A stretch of DNA of 64,000 nucleotides from Bacteroidaceae bacterium (GTDB lineage: Bacteria; Bacteroidota; Bacteroidia; Bacteroidales; Bacteroidaceae). Under the pieces are notes generated by a model. It made no database searches. It saw nothing but the letters and a program-made list of their open reading frames with translations, and was not told the origin of the DNA. Position numbers and translations under genes: made by a program. Positions 27,853 to 37,993 of the stretch are shown here, piece by piece. Every line of letters begins with the position of its first letter. The stretch's first letter is position 1. The stretch spans positions 248,001-312,000 of the forward strand of contig JAFTXN010000002.1 of assembly GCA_017461605.1 (NCBI GenBank), read 5' to 3'.

Positions 27853-30270
27853 ATGAAATCAATACATTCAAATAGAAGGACTCGACGTGCCGTTATGCTG
27901 TGGCTGACTGGGCTGTTCTTGTTGTCATCTCTGCCACTTTCGGCGCAAGAGCGTTGCCGTATCTTTGGTTCGGTGAAAGATGAGAAAGGCGACCCTGTGG
28001 AACTGGCCAACGTTCGTGTGCAAGGGACTGCGCAGGGAACAGTTACCAACTTGAAGGGCGAGTACTCATTCTATTGTGCTTCGGCTGATACGGTGACGGT
28101 GGTATTCTCCATGATAGGATACGAAACGCGTAAACGCACACTGCTGAGTCCAGTAGACTCGGTACGCATTGACGTGATGATACCTGCCTTGGGCGCATTC
28201 CTGGGTGAGGCTGTGGTGACGGGTTCGCAAATTCAGACCGGCACAGTGCAGCGTATCAAACCGGTCGACTCGCGCCTGGCTCCTTCGACTACGGGCAACG
28301 GGGTGGAGGAGATCATTGCTACACAGGCCGGCGTGTCGACGCACAACGAACTTTCGTCGCAGTATAACGTACGTGGAGGTTCGTTTGACGAGAATTGTGT
28401 CTATCTCAACGGAGTGGAAATATATCGTCCGCTATTGGTGCGTTCGGGGCAGCAAGAGGGACTTTCGGTTATCAATTCCGACATGGTGGAAAGCATCGGA
28501 TTTTCGTCCGGAGGCTTCGAGGCGCGTTATGGCGACCGCATGTCGTCTGTGCTCGACATCACCTACAAGCGACCCGAGGCATTCGAGGCACGTGTGAACG
28601 GCTCGCTACTGGGTGCCGGTGCTTATGTGGGATGGGGTAACAAGCGCGTGAGTTTGATGACTTCTGTGCGCTATAAGACAACGCGCTATCTGCTTGGCTC
28701 GATGGACACTGACGGAGAATACAAACCCAACTTCCTGGATTATCAGGCGTATTTCTCCTGGCGCCCAAACCAGCGGTGGACGCTCGATGTTATCGGAAAT
28801 ATCAGCGACAACCATTACACTTTCGAGCCGGAGGATAGAGAAACGAAGTTTGGCACGATGAACGATGCCAAATCGTTTAAGGTATATTTTGACGGGCAGG
28901 AGAAGGACTACTTTCGCACGATGTTCGGTTCGGTGTCGCTGACCCGACATTTCAACCCCGATACCTATTTGGCTCTGCAGCTTTCGAGTTTCACTACACG
29001 CGAACACGAAACTTACGACATCCAAGGCGAGTATTGGCTCAACGAGGCGACAGCGCAGCAAGAGTTAGGCGTGGGCACATATATGGAGCATGCTCGTAAC
29101 AGACTGCGTGCCGGTGTTTTGGATGCCGGACTGAAATTTCGTACAAAGTTTACCGGTCATACGTTGCAGGCAGGATTTAACTGGCGACGCGAATGGGTGA
29201 AAGAGAATTCGCGTGAATGGGAAATGCGCGACTCTATGGGATATTCGCTGCCCCACGACCCCGAACGATTGATGCTGATATACAGCCTGCGTTCGCACAA
29301 TGAAATAAAGACCAACCGCATTGAGTTTTACGCACAGGATGCCTGGCGCTTTAAGACCGGGGTGGGACTTTTCAATCTGACTTATGGATTGCGCCTGTCG
29401 CATTGGGATTGGAACAAAGAAACGCTTGTTTCGCCCCGTGTCTCGTTAGGATTGTTGCCGAGCTTCAGCGACGACTGGACGTTCCGCTTTGCCACCGGCT
29501 TCTATTATCAGGCACCATTCTACAAGGAGTTGCGCGACACCACCATTGTCGATGGCATCTCCACGGTGCGGCTCAACAGAGATATTAAGTCGCAGCGCTC
29601 CATCCACTTTGTGCTGGGTGGTGATTACACATTCCGCTTGATGGATCGGCCGTTCAAGTTTACGACGGAGGTCTACTATAAAGCACTTTCAAACCTCATT
29701 CCCTATACCGTAGACAACGTTCGCGTGGTGTACTATGGCCGTAATATTAGCAGCGGATATGCTGCAGGAATCGACTTTAAGCTTTTTGGAGAATTTGTAC
29801 CCGGCACTGATTCGTGGCTGACCTTTTCGCTAATGTCTACCAAGGAGAAGATCGGTGGCGTGTGGGTTCCGCGTCCCACAGATCAGCGTTACAATGTGTC
29901 GCTCTATTTTACAGATTATTTCCCAAGCACCGATCGTTGGAAGTTAACGCTAAAAGCAGCCTTTGCTGATGGTTTGCCATTTGGCCCGCCCCACACAGAC
30001 AAAACCCAACACACCTTCCGAGCTCCGGCCTACAAACGTGTGGACGTTGGCATGAGCTATCGACTTATCAACAATGAGGACAAGCACATCTATCGTGGTT
30101 TTGGCAAAAATATCAAGAACGCTTGGATCGGACTGGATGCCTTCAATCTGCTTGGCATCAAGAATGTGAACTCTTATTATTGGGTAACCGATATTACGAA
30201 TACGCAGTATGCCGTGCCCAACTATCTCACCGGTCGACAAATCAATCTGCGCCTGAGCATCGACTTCTGA
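27853..30270 (+). CDS. TonB-dependent outer-membrane receptor
   Basis: An 805-aa TonB-dependent receptor. A signal peptide (about 1-35) is followed by a CarboxypepD-reg-like beta-sandwich (about 37-120: RIFGSVKDEKGDPVELANV, GYETRKRTL), a plug domain (about 125-240: NGVEEIIATQAGVSTHNELSSQ split over STTGNG, RGGSFDENCVYLNGVE) and a beta-barrel ending in the aromatic INLRLSIDF. It lacks a SusD partner and the usual SusC signatures, so it is more like a siderophore, vitamin or metal receptor than a glycan importer. It is followed after 20 nt by the HhH/barrel gene, with which it is probably co-transcribed. The ligand is unknown. Confidence 0.92.
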   Translation: MKSIHSNRRTRRAVMLWLTGLFLLSSLPLSAQERCRIFGSVKDEKGDPVELANVRVQGTAQGTVTNLKGEYSFYCASADTVTVVFSMIGYETRKRTLLSPVDSVRIDVMIPALGAFLGEAVVTGSQIQTGTVQRIKPVDSRLAPSTTGNGVEEIIATQAGVSTHNELSSQYNVRGGSFDENCVYLNGVEIYRPLLVRSGQQEGLSVINSDMVESIGFSSGGFEARYGDRMSSVLDITYKRPEAFEARVNGSLLGAGAYVGWGNKRVSLMTSVRYKTTRYLLGSMDTDGEYKPNFLDYQAYFSWRPNQRWTLDVIGNISDNHYTFEPEDRETKFGTMNDAKSFKVYFDGQEKDYFRTMFGSVSLTRHFNPDTYLALQLSSFTTREHETYDIQGEYWLNEATAQQELGVGTYMEHARNRLRAGVLDAGLKFRTKFTGHTLQAGFNWRREWVKENSREWEMRDSMGYSLPHDPERLMLIYSLRSHNEIKTNRIEFYAQDAWRFKTGVGLFNLTYGLRLSHWDWNKETLVSPRVSLGLLPSFSDDWTFRFATGFYYQAPFYKELRDTTIVDGISTVRLNRDIKSQRSIHFVLGGDYTFRLMDRPFKFTTEVYYKALSNLIPYTVDNVRVVYYGRNISSGYAAGIDFKLFGEFVPGTDSWLTFSLMSTKEKIGGVWVPRPTDQRYNVSLYFTDYFPSTDRWKLTLKAAFADGLPFGPPHTDKTQHTFRAPAYKRVDVGMSYRLINNEDKHIYRGFGKNIKNAWIGLDAFNLLGIKNVNSYYWVTDITNTQYAVPNYLTGRQINLRLSIDF

Positions 30271-30290
30271 GGTAGAAAAATGATGTTGCG

Positions 30291-32339
30291 ATGAGGCATT
30301 ACGGAAGTTGGGTGCTGCTCTTGGGGTGCTTGCTCTCTGTGGTAGCAAAAGCACAGGTGCAGCGTGAGGAATACATGGACTGGGGCGAATTTGTTGCCGC
30401 ATGTATTGATGAAGCCAATACTGAAGATAACACTTCGCAACTCGAAGCGCAGTTGGAGCAATTGGAGGAGTGGCATGAGCATCCGTTGAATATCAATCGG
30501 GTGGTGCGTGAGGACTTATTGCGTTTCCCTTTTCTTACATCTGAACAGGCAGATTCTATATTGTCCTATCGTCAACGCTATCGGTGTTTCCGTACGCTGG
30601 GCGAACTAATGTATGTTCGCAACCTTGGTTATGACGATCGTCGTCGCCTTTCGCTGTTCTTATATGTTGGCGATACGGTGCGCATCCTCACTCCGGACAA
30701 ACGCAGATGGGTTGGTGGACTACATGAAGTGGTGGCTCGGTTGGATGTCCCTATGTATAAGCGAGCCGGAAACAAAGATTATGAAGCATCCGATCTGCTT
30801 GAGAATCCCAATCGTGTGTATTTGGGCAATGGCTTGGCTAACACGATGCGCTATCGTTACAGTTGGCAAAGCGATGTGGCTTACGGATTGACGCTGCAGA
30901 AGGATGCAGGCGAGCCATTTGGTACTTATAATACTTACCCCTATGACTATGTTTCTGCCTATGCCTATTATCGTCCTCTGTCGCGCCGATGGGAGGTGTG
31001 GGCCGGCGACTATCGAGTCCGGATGGGACAGGGGCTGTTGTTGGGAGATGTCTGGCTCTCTTCGTATGCGGTCATGGTCGAGCAGTTACCACGTTCGCAG
31101 ACACGGGTTCGCAGTCATAAAGGGACGGACGAGAGCCATTTCTTTCGAGGTGCAGCTATGAAATGGCGCCATGGGGCATGGGAACTGACTGCTTTTGCTT
31201 CGTATCGTCGGCTCGATGCACGAACAGAGGACGATACGGTGCGCTCTTTCCCAGACAACGGGCTGCATCGCACTCTCAGCGAGTGTAATAATCGGCGTGC
31301 CGTAGGAGCTCTTGTGGGAGGTGCTCATGTGAGTTATACTAAACTGCGTGGACATGTAGGCTTCGGTTTTGTTTATTCTCATTTTGACAAGACAGTGTTT
31401 CCCGTACCTCGGGACTACAACAGATACTATATGCGAGGAACCGGAACTGCCGGTTTCAGTTTCGACTATGCATGGCATAATCGCCGTTGGAGTGTTCAAG
31501 GTGAAGCTGCTATGGATGGTAAAGCACATTTTGCCTCGGTACATTCTGTGAGATGCGAGGTGGACCAGTACTTGTCGTTGATGGCACGCGCTCGAAGCCT
31601 GTCCCAACGATTTGTATCGCTGTGGGGAGATGTGTCGCAGGACAACGGGCAAGTGCAGAATGAGCACGGATTGATGCTCGGAGCCAAGTTCTCTCCTCTG
31701 GACAAGGTGGAAGCATTGGCTTATGTGGATGGATATTTTCATCCCGGCCCGACTTATCGTGCCGATGAAGCCTCACAAGGATGGGCGAGTGGTCTCGATG
31801 TGCGTTATACCCCGTCCGAGAAATGGGCTTTGCGCTTCCGATATAAGTTGAAAGCCGAGCAGCAAAATGTGACGGGGTATGATGGCATGATGGAATATGC
31901 CGGAACGCATCGCTGGGGCTTGTATAGTACATATTGTCTACCTTCTCTCACAGCGATGATGGGGGCTGATATGTGTCTATCCACTCGGCAGACGCGAGGC
32001 AATTCGGTGGGTTGGATGCTGTCGGCACGTGTGAGATGGCAACCCTCGGAGAAGATTCGGTTGCAAGCCTTTGCTGCATATTTTCATACGGACGATTATG
32101 CCTCGCGCTTGTATGGTTACGAACCCCGTTTGCGTTACGATGCCGGTTTCCCGGCTTTTGCCTATCATGGAGTGCGAGGCGTGTTGACCACAGAGTGGCA
32201 GGTGTGTGGCTGGTTGTCGCTGGGGTGTCGCTACTCCTTATGGCACTATTTCAATCGCAACAGTATCAGTTCGGGTACGCAGCAGATCGATGCTCCCACG
32301 CAAAACGACCTCACGCTGCAAGCGCGTTTCCTCTTCTGA
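30291..32339 (+). CDS. helix-hairpin-helix/outer-membrane barrel protein
   Basis: A 682-aa exported protein with a signal peptide (about 1-22). A helical region follows (about 45-120: PLNINRVVREDLLRFPFL, YRCFRTLGELMYVRNLG) that resembles HhH_3/ComEA-like repeats. The remaining ~500 residues are rich in alternating aromatic strands and end in TLQARFLF, like an outer-membrane beta-barrel. Such HhH-barrel proteins are seen in Bacteroidetes, and I know no established function. Its position 20 nt behind a TonB-dependent receptor suggests a shared operon and perhaps a shared uptake task. Confidence 0.8.
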   Translation: MRHYGSWVLLLGCLLSVVAKAQVQREEYMDWGEFVAACIDEANTEDNTSQLEAQLEQLEEWHEHPLNINRVVREDLLRFPFLTSEQADSILSYRQRYRCFRTLGELMYVRNLGYDDRRRLSLFLYVGDTVRILTPDKRRWVGGLHEVVARLDVPMYKRAGNKDYEASDLLENPNRVYLGNGLANTMRYRYSWQSDVAYGLTLQKDAGEPFGTYNTYPYDYVSAYAYYRPLSRRWEVWAGDYRVRMGQGLLLGDVWLSSYAVMVEQLPRSQTRVRSHKGTDESHFFRGAAMKWRHGAWELTAFASYRRLDARTEDDTVRSFPDNGLHRTLSECNNRRAVGALVGGAHVSYTKLRGHVGFGFVYSHFDKTVFPVPRDYNRYYMRGTGTAGFSFDYAWHNRRWSVQGEAAMDGKAHFASVHSVRCEVDQYLSLMARARSLSQRFVSLWGDVSQDNGQVQNEHGLMLGAKFSPLDKVEALAYVDGYFHPGPTYRADEASQGWASGLDVRYTPSEKWALRFRYKLKAEQQNVTGYDGMMEYAGTHRWGLYSTYCLPSLTAMMGADMCLSTRQTRGNSVGWMLSARVRWQPSEKIRLQAFAAYFHTDDYASRLYGYEPRLRYDAGFPAFAYHGVRGVLTTEWQVCGWLSLGCRYSLWHYFNRNSISSGTQQIDAPTQNDLTLQARFLF

Positions 32340-32587
32340 CACAAATCTTTTCGTTTCTTCTTGCCCAAGTTGTTAATGCTCTCTTGGATGACAGTTTTGC
32401 AAAACTATATGAGCGCATATTCTCGCCATATTTAGAGCACTTGGAGTGCAATCTGAGTCTTTTCAGAAACGTAGAGGTAAACTCAACAGGGAGTTGCGAA
32501 ACCTATTTGCAGATAGGTGATTTTACCTCAGTTGGAGACCTGAAACTGCTGAAAGCGAGGGAAGATTTATCAAGCTGTTCTTACATT

Positions 32588-32621
32588 TTTGACGCTGTTC
32601 GCTCATTTTTTTGTATTTTTG
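32588..32621 (+). promoter_or_regulatory. promoter of the GLUG-repeat protein gene
   Basis: TATTTTTG (32614-32621) fits TAnnTTTG, with TTTG at 32588-32591 about 22 nt upstream and 29 nt to the ATG at 32651. The 311-nt gap 32340-32650 otherwise shows only short inverted repeats and no gene. Confidence 0.55.
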
Positions 32622-32650
32622 CACGAAAATTTCAAATCAAACTTAACAAT

Positions 32651-35600
32651 ATGCGTAAACATTTACTTATGCTCGTGGTGGCCTTCCTGTCGGTGGTAGC
32701 CATGGCGCAAACCCAGCACAAGCCCTCTGCCCAAAGGCTTGCACAGCTGAAGGGAGGAGTGGCCTCATGGGTCGACTTTTCCAAGAAGAATATGGGCGTG
32801 CGTGCCCTCGGTGGCCGTCCGCAGTTGATGAATCTCGTGCCAGCAGCAGAGGAAGGTGCTGATCACACCTTGCAAGGTACAACTTGGGGACTCCTCAACA
32901 CCGAGGATGGACGCACTTGGTATTACACACAGAAGTTTGAGTATGACGCTGACTTGGTGTGGTATTATAGCAAGAGCGAAATCGAAATTTTCGATGAGAA
33001 TTATGAGAAATTGACCACGCTCACCATCGATGTTCCCAAAGGCTGTAAGGTGAACTCCATTCAGGTGTTTGGAACTGCAACCACCAAGTTCTTTGACCGC
33101 GATGCCAAGACTTGGGAAGTCATGGTGTATATGCACGAAGTGGGAAGCAATGGAGAGCAAATCCACACCATTACGGCATACGATAACAAGGGAGTTGCAA
33201 AAGCCAGTTACGATGCCTATGGAGCTATCTTCTTCGATGCAAGCGAAGGCTTCAGTAGTTATCAACGCGTAGCCTTGGTGCAGCAGAATACTGTGACCGA
33301 GGGAGAAGGCGCAGCTGCCGTAACCAAGGATGTGCATACCATCACCTTGTTGAAGCCCGGTAGTTTTAGCAAACCTGCACCGGCTGTGGAGCAGACTTTC
33401 ACCGTGGATACGGAGTTGATCTACTATAGCGACGGACCTTTCTTCAATATGTATAAGGTTGACGGAAAGCCTTACTACACGTTGTCCCACTATGCCAAGC
33501 CTTACATGAGCGGTTATGACAATGCTACATGGGAACCCATCGTAGCAGAAGACAATAGCTATCTCACCAAGGTGTATGACAAGAATTTCAAGGAGGTAGC
33601 TTCGCTCAGCGTTCCCGTAAAGAAAGGCGTTGATGCGCTTTATACCTTCTATGCTTTCGGTATGTTCTCTTACGAGGACCTCACGACAAAATTTACGGAC
33701 GATGGTAAGTTCAACTTCGTAATCACTCGCTATGACTACATCTCCTCGACCGACGACTACGAATACGCTTTTGATGTCTACGATCAGGATGGTGAAAAGG
33801 TAAAGACCCTCTGCGACTTGGTGCAAAATTGGCAGCCATTGTCCAATGTGCCCGGCCAGCCCGAGCAAATGAGCTTCTTGGTACTCGAAAACGATGTTCA
33901 AAGAATCCGAATGATTGACATCCCGAGCGGTGAAAGAGTGACAGAGTTTGAAGCCGTGGTCGACGGATATAAGCTCTCCAGCAACTACGACCGTGTGGGT
34001 GTGGATAATACATATAAATACGTTATAGGTATCGGTGAAGCAACGATGGACGAACAGGAGAACGTGATTGCTCGCATCGGTTGGTACGACAAGGAAGGTA
34101 CCCCCGAGCGTTATGTGACGTTCAACCTCGACCCCAATGCCGAACTCTTCACCCCCTATATCGCAGGCGCAACGCTGAATCCTTACCTCTTCAATACCGA
34201 TGCCAAGCGCGAATACTTCTATATGGCCAAAGTGAAGCCTGAGGGTAGTAACGTCGTTGAGGACGTGCTTTGCTTGGCGGATGAGAATGGAAACACCATC
34301 CGCACATTCTCAGCACCATCAGACGGTGCTACATTCTCCAGTGGCGACATCTTTGATGCGACTACCGCCAACCCCAAGTTGGTATTCAGTTATCACAATG
34401 CCGATGCCGATATCTACGACATCTGTTTCTATCATCTGCCCTTCAACAAGTGGAGTGCAGGCGGCGATGGCACCGAAGCCAATCCCTATGTCATTACTTC
34501 AGCCGGCGACATGATGCAGATCAGTCAGGACCCGGCGGCTCACTATGTGTTGGGAGCGGATATAGATATGGGCGATTATGTTATGGATTGGCAGCCGGTG
34601 GAGGCTTTCACCGGAACGCTCGATGGTAAAGGCCATACCATTTCCGGTCTTCGCATTAAGACCGACAAGGAATATGTTGGCCTCTTCCAGACTACCAGCG
34701 AAGGCGCTGTGATCAAGAACCTCGTGTTGGTTAATCCTGTGGCAGAAGTACAGAAGTACAATTATTTTTGCTCGTTCATCGCAGCTTATTCGCTCGGCAC
34801 CAAGTTTGAAAACATACATATATATAATGGTGCAATCAGCGGTGCTGATACCGAAGCCGTAGTGGGAGGTATCTGTGGTGAAGCTTCCATGGAGTGTTCT
34901 TTCATTGGTTGCTCGGTACAGGATGTAACTATCAATCTCCCTCTCGCCCAAATGGTGGGTGGTATCGTTGGTGATACACGTACAACCTCTAAGGTGAAAG
35001 CTTGCTACGTCAGTGGTTCGATCACTGCCGATGCTTCTTTGGGTGGTATCGTTGGTGTTACAGGCATGAACTCCACCGTGAGCAACTGCCATGCAGACGT
35101 TGTGCTGACTGCGCAAAACACTGTGGGCGGTATTGTAGGCCGTTCCGGTCGTGCTCCCATTGACCACTGTTATGTTGCCGGAGAGATTACAGCAACCAAG
35201 GGTAACTTCAGCGGTAACTATTGTGCCGGAGGTATTGTCGGTCTGCTTGAGAGCGACTGGGCCGGAGCAACAGCCGCTGTTATCTCGGGTTGTGTGTCAA
35301 TGGTCGAAATGAAGGATATGCCTGCCGGAGCCAAAGCCGTGCACCGCATCGCCGGTATGACCATTGCCGATGAAGTGTACGAGGAAGGCGAGGAGGTGAA
35401 GACTGATGCAGGTCTGTCAGCCAACTATGCCACAACTATTTGGGAAGGTGTCACAGCCGATGTTGCAAAAGCTGATGGCGCAGATGTTGCAGCCGATGCG
35501 CTGACCACCGAGTTCTTTACCACATTGGGCTATGCCTATGGTACAGATTCGATAGCTCCATGGAAGGGCAACAATATCCCCGTATTGTATTTCGAAGAAG

Positions 35601-36094
35601 AAGCACGCAGCATCGCACTCAGTGCCGAAGACGTATTGCTTGCCGAGGGCGAAAGCTTCAGCCTCGTAGCCACCGTATATGGTGTAAACGATGCTTCAGA
35701 AGTGGTGTTCAGCAGTTCGAATGAAGAAGTTGCCATTATAGAGAATGTAGTAGTTGAGGGAAACAAGGCTACTGCCACTATCCAATGGAAGGGAGAAGGC
35801 TCTGTTGTTATCACAGCTTCGGTGGGTGCCCTTTCTGCTACCTGCCAAGTGCTACTTATCTCCGGTATCGGCGAAGTGCTTACTCCTGAAGATGGGCTTG
35901 CTATTCAGAACGAGGCCGGACGAATTCATGTTCCCGGAGCAACCGCGCTCAGTTTGTATGCTGCCGATGGCAAGCGTGTAGTGGCTGTAGCTGGCGAGCA
36001 ACTCTCGTTGACCGGTATCAGCAATGGTGTTTATGTAGTTGTAGCTACCGACAACGCAGGTCGTCGCACTTCTGCCAAAGTAATGGTAAAGTAA
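32651..36094 (+). CDS. large secreted protein with GLUG repeats and sorting-like C-terminus
   Basis: A 1147-aa exported protein with a signal peptide (about 1-20, ending AMA-Q). Residues about 30-610 form a beta-rich region that I do not recognise, with repeated FAFG/YYS-type strands. Residues about 737-870 hold GLUG-type repeats with the recurring VGGIVG motif. A bacterial Ig-like (BIG2) domain lies at about 985-1065 ([20 protein letters not shown]). The last ~70 residues ([20 protein letters not shown] to the terminal KVMVK) resemble a Por/T9SS type A sorting domain. I started it at the ATG with the signal peptide; the frame is open far upstream into the previous gene. Adhesion or surface binding is plausible but unproven. 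Confidence 0.82.
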   Translation: MRKHLLMLVVAFLSVVAMAQTQHKPSAQRLAQLKGGVASWVDFSKKNMGVRALGGRPQLMNLVPAAEEGADHTLQGTTWGLLNTEDGRTWYYTQKFEYDADLVWYYSKSEIEIFDENYEKLTTLTIDVPKGCKVNSIQVFGTATTKFFDRDAKTWEVMVYMHEVGSNGEQIHTITAYDNKGVAKASYDAYGAIFFDASEGFSSYQRVALVQQNTVTEGEGAAAVTKDVHTITLLKPGSFSKPAPAVEQTFTVDTELIYYSDGPFFNMYKVDGKPYYTLSHYAKPYMSGYDNATWEPIVAEDNSYLTKVYDKNFKEVASLSVPVKKGVDALYTFYAFGMFSYEDLTTKFTDDGKFNFVITRYDYISSTDDYEYAFDVYDQDGEKVKTLCDLVQNWQPLSNVPGQPEQMSFLVLENDVQRIRMIDIPSGERVTEFEAVVDGYKLSSNYDRVGVDNTYKYVIGIGEATMDEQENVIARIGWYDKEGTPERYVTFNLDPNAELFTPYIAGATLNPYLFNTDAKREYFYMAKVKPEGSNVVEDVLCLADENGNTIRTFSAPSDGATFSSGDIFDATTANPKLVFSYHNADADIYDICFYHLPFNKWSAGGDGTEANPYVITSAGDMMQISQDPAAHYVLGADIDMGDYVMDWQPVEAFTGTLDGKGHTISGLRIKTDKEYVGLFQTTSEGAVIKNLVLVNPVAEVQKYNYFCSFIAAYSLGTKFENIHIYNGAISGADTEAVVGGICGEASMECSFIGCSVQDVTINLPLAQMVGGIVGDTRTTSKVKACYVSGSITADASLGGIVGVTGMNSTVSNCHADVVLTAQNTVGGIVGRSGRAPIDHCYVAGEITATKGNFSGNYCAGGIVGLLESDWAGATAAVISGCVSMVEMKDMPAGAKAVHRIAGMTIADEVYEEGEEVKTDAGLSANYATTIWEGVTADVAKADGADVAADALTTEFFTTLGYAYGTDSIAPWKGNNIPVLYFEEEARSIALSAEDVLLAEGESFSLVATVYGVNDASEVVFSSSNEEVAIIENVVVEGNKATATIQWKGEGSVVITASVGALSATCQVLLISGIGEVLTPEDGLAIQNEAGRIHVPGATALSLYAADGKRVVAVAGEQLSLTGISNGVYVVVATDNAGRRTSAKVMVK

Positions 36095-36133
36095 GCACAT
36101 AAGCACGTACAGTAAATAGTTTGTTAACGAAGT

Positions 36134-36169
36134 CCGACCGGCGAGTGGCGTAAGCCTCTTGCCGGTCGG
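36134..36169 (+). terminator. terminator of the GLUG-repeat protein gene
   Basis: CCGACCGGCGAG (36134-36145) pairs with CTTGCCGGTCGG (36158-36169) with one G-T pair, and a small GGC/GCC pair in the loop, 40 nt past the stop codon. Confidence 0.65.
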
Positions 36170-36180
36170 CGTCTTTCTGT

Positions 36181-36266
36181 GAGCATTCCAAGCCTTTTCT
36201 CAAAAGGAGTTCGGATAAGAAAGAACCGTCTTGTCCGGTAACACCGGTGATTAAAGCTTTCTTCAT
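36181..36266 (-). pseudogene. gmd: 5' remnant of GDP-mannose 4,6-dehydratase
   Basis: On the minus strand, from an ATG at 36266, the frame reads [20 protein letters not shown] and then LLLRKGLE, the N-terminus of Gmd including its Rossmann GxxGQDG loop. Similarity stops after about 28 codons, where the sequence runs into the terminator hairpin of the converging gene. Gmd is normally ~360 aa, so >90% is missing. The -7 box TACATTTG at 36325-36332 is intact, so the fragment may still be transcribed. Confidence 0.75.
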
Positions 36267-36324
36267 GATGTGATATGTTTTTTTGAATGAATAGTCGATT
36301 GTGGGTAACGTATTTATGATATTG

Positions 36325-36332
36325 CAAATGTA
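36325..36332 (-). promoter_or_regulatory. -7 box in front of the gmd remnant
   Basis: TACATTTG on the minus strand matches TAnnTTTG and lies 58 nt before the remnant's ATG, as expected for the promoter of the lost gene. Between 36333 and 36634 I see no gene, only a CGCGCATGCGCGCG palindrome near 36500. Confidence 0.45.
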
Positions 36333-36634
36333 GTGAAAAACGAGAGAAACGCATCGGAAAAAGAGAAACAACTTGTGCGTGTTTTTCTATAGGCTTTTAA
36401 TATAGCGTCAATGGAGGACCTTGTGTTGCAATGTGCCCGTTTGAGTTTTCGTTCTTATGATATCGGGAAAAAGGAATGATGCCGACATATAAATATAACG
36501 CGCATGCGCGCGTAGGCCCATGGATTTTTTATCCATATCATCTCTATTTCTTGTCGTAAATCAGTTTTTGTGATGAAATTTGTGGCGAATTGTAGTGTAC
36601 GCATTCGGCTCTCGTGTTATGATGTCGCATGCCG

Positions 36635-36701
36635 GAAAATATGCAAGCACTGCAGAATTTTCTACAAGCACTGCAGAAAATCGAGAACGCCTTGCAGAAA
36701 T
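36635..36701. repeat. triple palindrome cluster 5 (CTGCA type)
   Basis: TGCAAGCACTGCA, CTACAAGCACTGCAG and a degenerate third unit ending CCTTGCAG are spaced about 21 nt apart, upstream of the ribosomal protein promoter. Confidence 0.7.
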
Positions 36702-36807
36702 GCGCGGGTGGGGGAGTGAGAAAAAGAGGTGCTGTGGTGGCGGTCGGAAACGGTCTTTTTGTGGTGTCGGATGCAAATGCGCAAATTCAAAAAGTTAGGC
36801 GTAAGGC

Positions 36808-36838
36808 TTTGTCAATTCGGCAAGAAGTGGTACTTTTG
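36808..36838 (+). promoter_or_regulatory. promoter of rplM-rpsI(-rpsB-tsf)
   Basis: TTTG (36808-36811), exactly 19 nt, then TACTTTTG (36831-36838): a perfect match to the Bacteroidetes housekeeping consensus, as expected for a strongly expressed ribosomal operon. Confidence 0.8.
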
Positions 36839-36844
36839 CACGCC

Positions 36845-36969
36845 GATTATTATCAAGCGGGCTCTCCGAGCCTGTCTTTCTGTGAGTTAAGCGGAATAGT
36901 CTTTGGCCGGACACCGCTCTCCTTGCAGTAAATTTTTTAGTAGTTATACACATTTAAAAACAAACAAGA
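36845..36969 (+). promoter_or_regulatory. structured leader of the rplM operon
   Basis: About 125 nt separate the inferred transcription start from rplM. It contains GGCTC-TCC-GAGCC and a larger AGCGG..CCGCT stem, followed by an A/T-rich stretch. A ribosomal-protein autoregulatory leader is possible; I cannot match it to a named family. Confidence 0.4.
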
Positions 36970-37431
36970 GTGGACACGTTAAGTTACAAGACCATTTCTG
37001 CCAACAAAGCGACCGCTAACAAAGAATGGGTTGTAGTAGATGCTACAGACCAGGTGCTGGGTCGTCTTTGCACGAAAGTTGCCAAATTGCTGCGTGGTAA
37101 GTACAAACCCAACTTCACCCCGCACGTTGACTGTGGCGACAATGTTATTATTATCAATGCCGACAAAGTGAAGCTCACCGGCAAAAAGTGGACAGACCGC
37201 ATCTACTATACTTACAGCGGCTATCCCGGTGGTCAGAAAGAGCACACACCCGAGAGCATCATGGCAAAGCCCAACGGCGCAGAGAAGTTGCTCCGTCGCG
37301 TAGTGAAGGGTATGCTTCCCAAGAATCGTCTTGGCGCACATCTCCTCGGAAACCTCTATGTTTACGAAGGTGGCGAACACAAGCACGAAGCACAGAGCCC
37401 GAAGGCAATTGATATTAACCTCTATAAATAA
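36970..37431 (+). CDS. rplM: 50S ribosomal protein L13
   Basis: L13 (uL13) is an early-assembly protein of the large subunit. The product reads WVVVDATDQVLGRLCTKVAKLLRGK near the N-terminus and YVYEGGEHKHEAQSP near the C-terminus, both typical. The start codon is GTG at 36970 (VDTLSYKTIS), 153 aa. It is the first gene of rplM-rpsI, with rpsB and tsf behind, the standard Bacteroidetes order. Confidence 0.97.
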   Translation: MDTLSYKTISANKATANKEWVVVDATDQVLGRLCTKVAKLLRGKYKPNFTPHVDCGDNVIIINADKVKLTGKKWTDRIYYTYSGYPGGQKEHTPESIMAKPNGAEKLLRRVVKGMLPKNRLGAHLLGNLYVYEGGEHKHEAQSPKAIDINLYK

Positions 37432-37439
37432 GTGCAGCA

Positions 37440-37826
37440 ATGGAAATGATAAATGCATTAGGCCGTCGTAAGAGTGCTATCGCACGTATTTACGTAACAG
37501 AGGGAACAGGTAAAATCACCATCAACAAGCGTGACCTTGCCGAGTATTTCCCCTCTTCCATCCTGCAGTTCGTTGTGAAGCAGCCCCTGAATCTGCTCAA
37601 CGTTGCAGAGAAATATGACATCAAAGTAAACCTCTGCGGTGGTGGTTTCACCGGACAGTCTCAGGCTCTCCGTTTGGCTATTGCCCGTGCTTTGGTGAAA
37701 ATCAACGCCGACGACAAGAAGGCTCTCCGTGCTGAAGGCTTCATGACTCGCGATCCCCGTGAGGTTGAACGTAAAAAGCCGGGTCGTCCCAAGGCACGTC
37801 GTCGCTTCCAGTTCAGCAAACGTTAA
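37440..37826 (+). CDS. rpsI: 30S ribosomal protein S9
   Basis: S9 (uS9) contacts the P-site tRNA through its basic C-terminal tail, seen here as KKPGRPKARRRFQFSKR. NALGRRKSAIARIYV and GGGFTGQSQALRLAIARAL are family-typical. The length is 128 aa. It begins 8 nt after rplM, so the two are coupled. Two ATGs six nt apart (37440 and 37446) could each serve as start. Confidence 0.97.
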   Translation: MEMINALGRRKSAIARIYVTEGTGKITINKRDLAEYFPSSILQFVVKQPLNLLNVAEKYDIKVNLCGGGFTGQSQALRLAIARALVKINADDKKALRAEGFMTRDPREVERKKPGRPKARRRFQFSKR

Positions 37827-37993
37827 TCTCGGCATTGCTGCTGGAATACGTTTAGCATCTAAACCGGCGGGACTTCCCCTATGGCGGAACTACCCGGCGG
37901 CTGGTTGACAAAAACAAGTCCATTCGTCAATACTCCGGTAGGCAGACGGTGGCAAACAACTCAAAAGAAAGTAAACGAACAAAACAAATCAAA

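Noticed and set aside
27853-32339. Polysaccharide utilisation locus with SusC/SusD.
   Set aside because: The receptor has no SusD partner; the downstream gene is an HhH/barrel protein, and the nearby GH5 is divergently transcribed with its own promoter.
31973-32650. Upstream in-frame extension of the GLUG protein by ~226 codons.
   Set aside because: It overlaps the end of the HhH/barrel gene in another frame, and the signal peptide and -7 box support the ATG at 32651.
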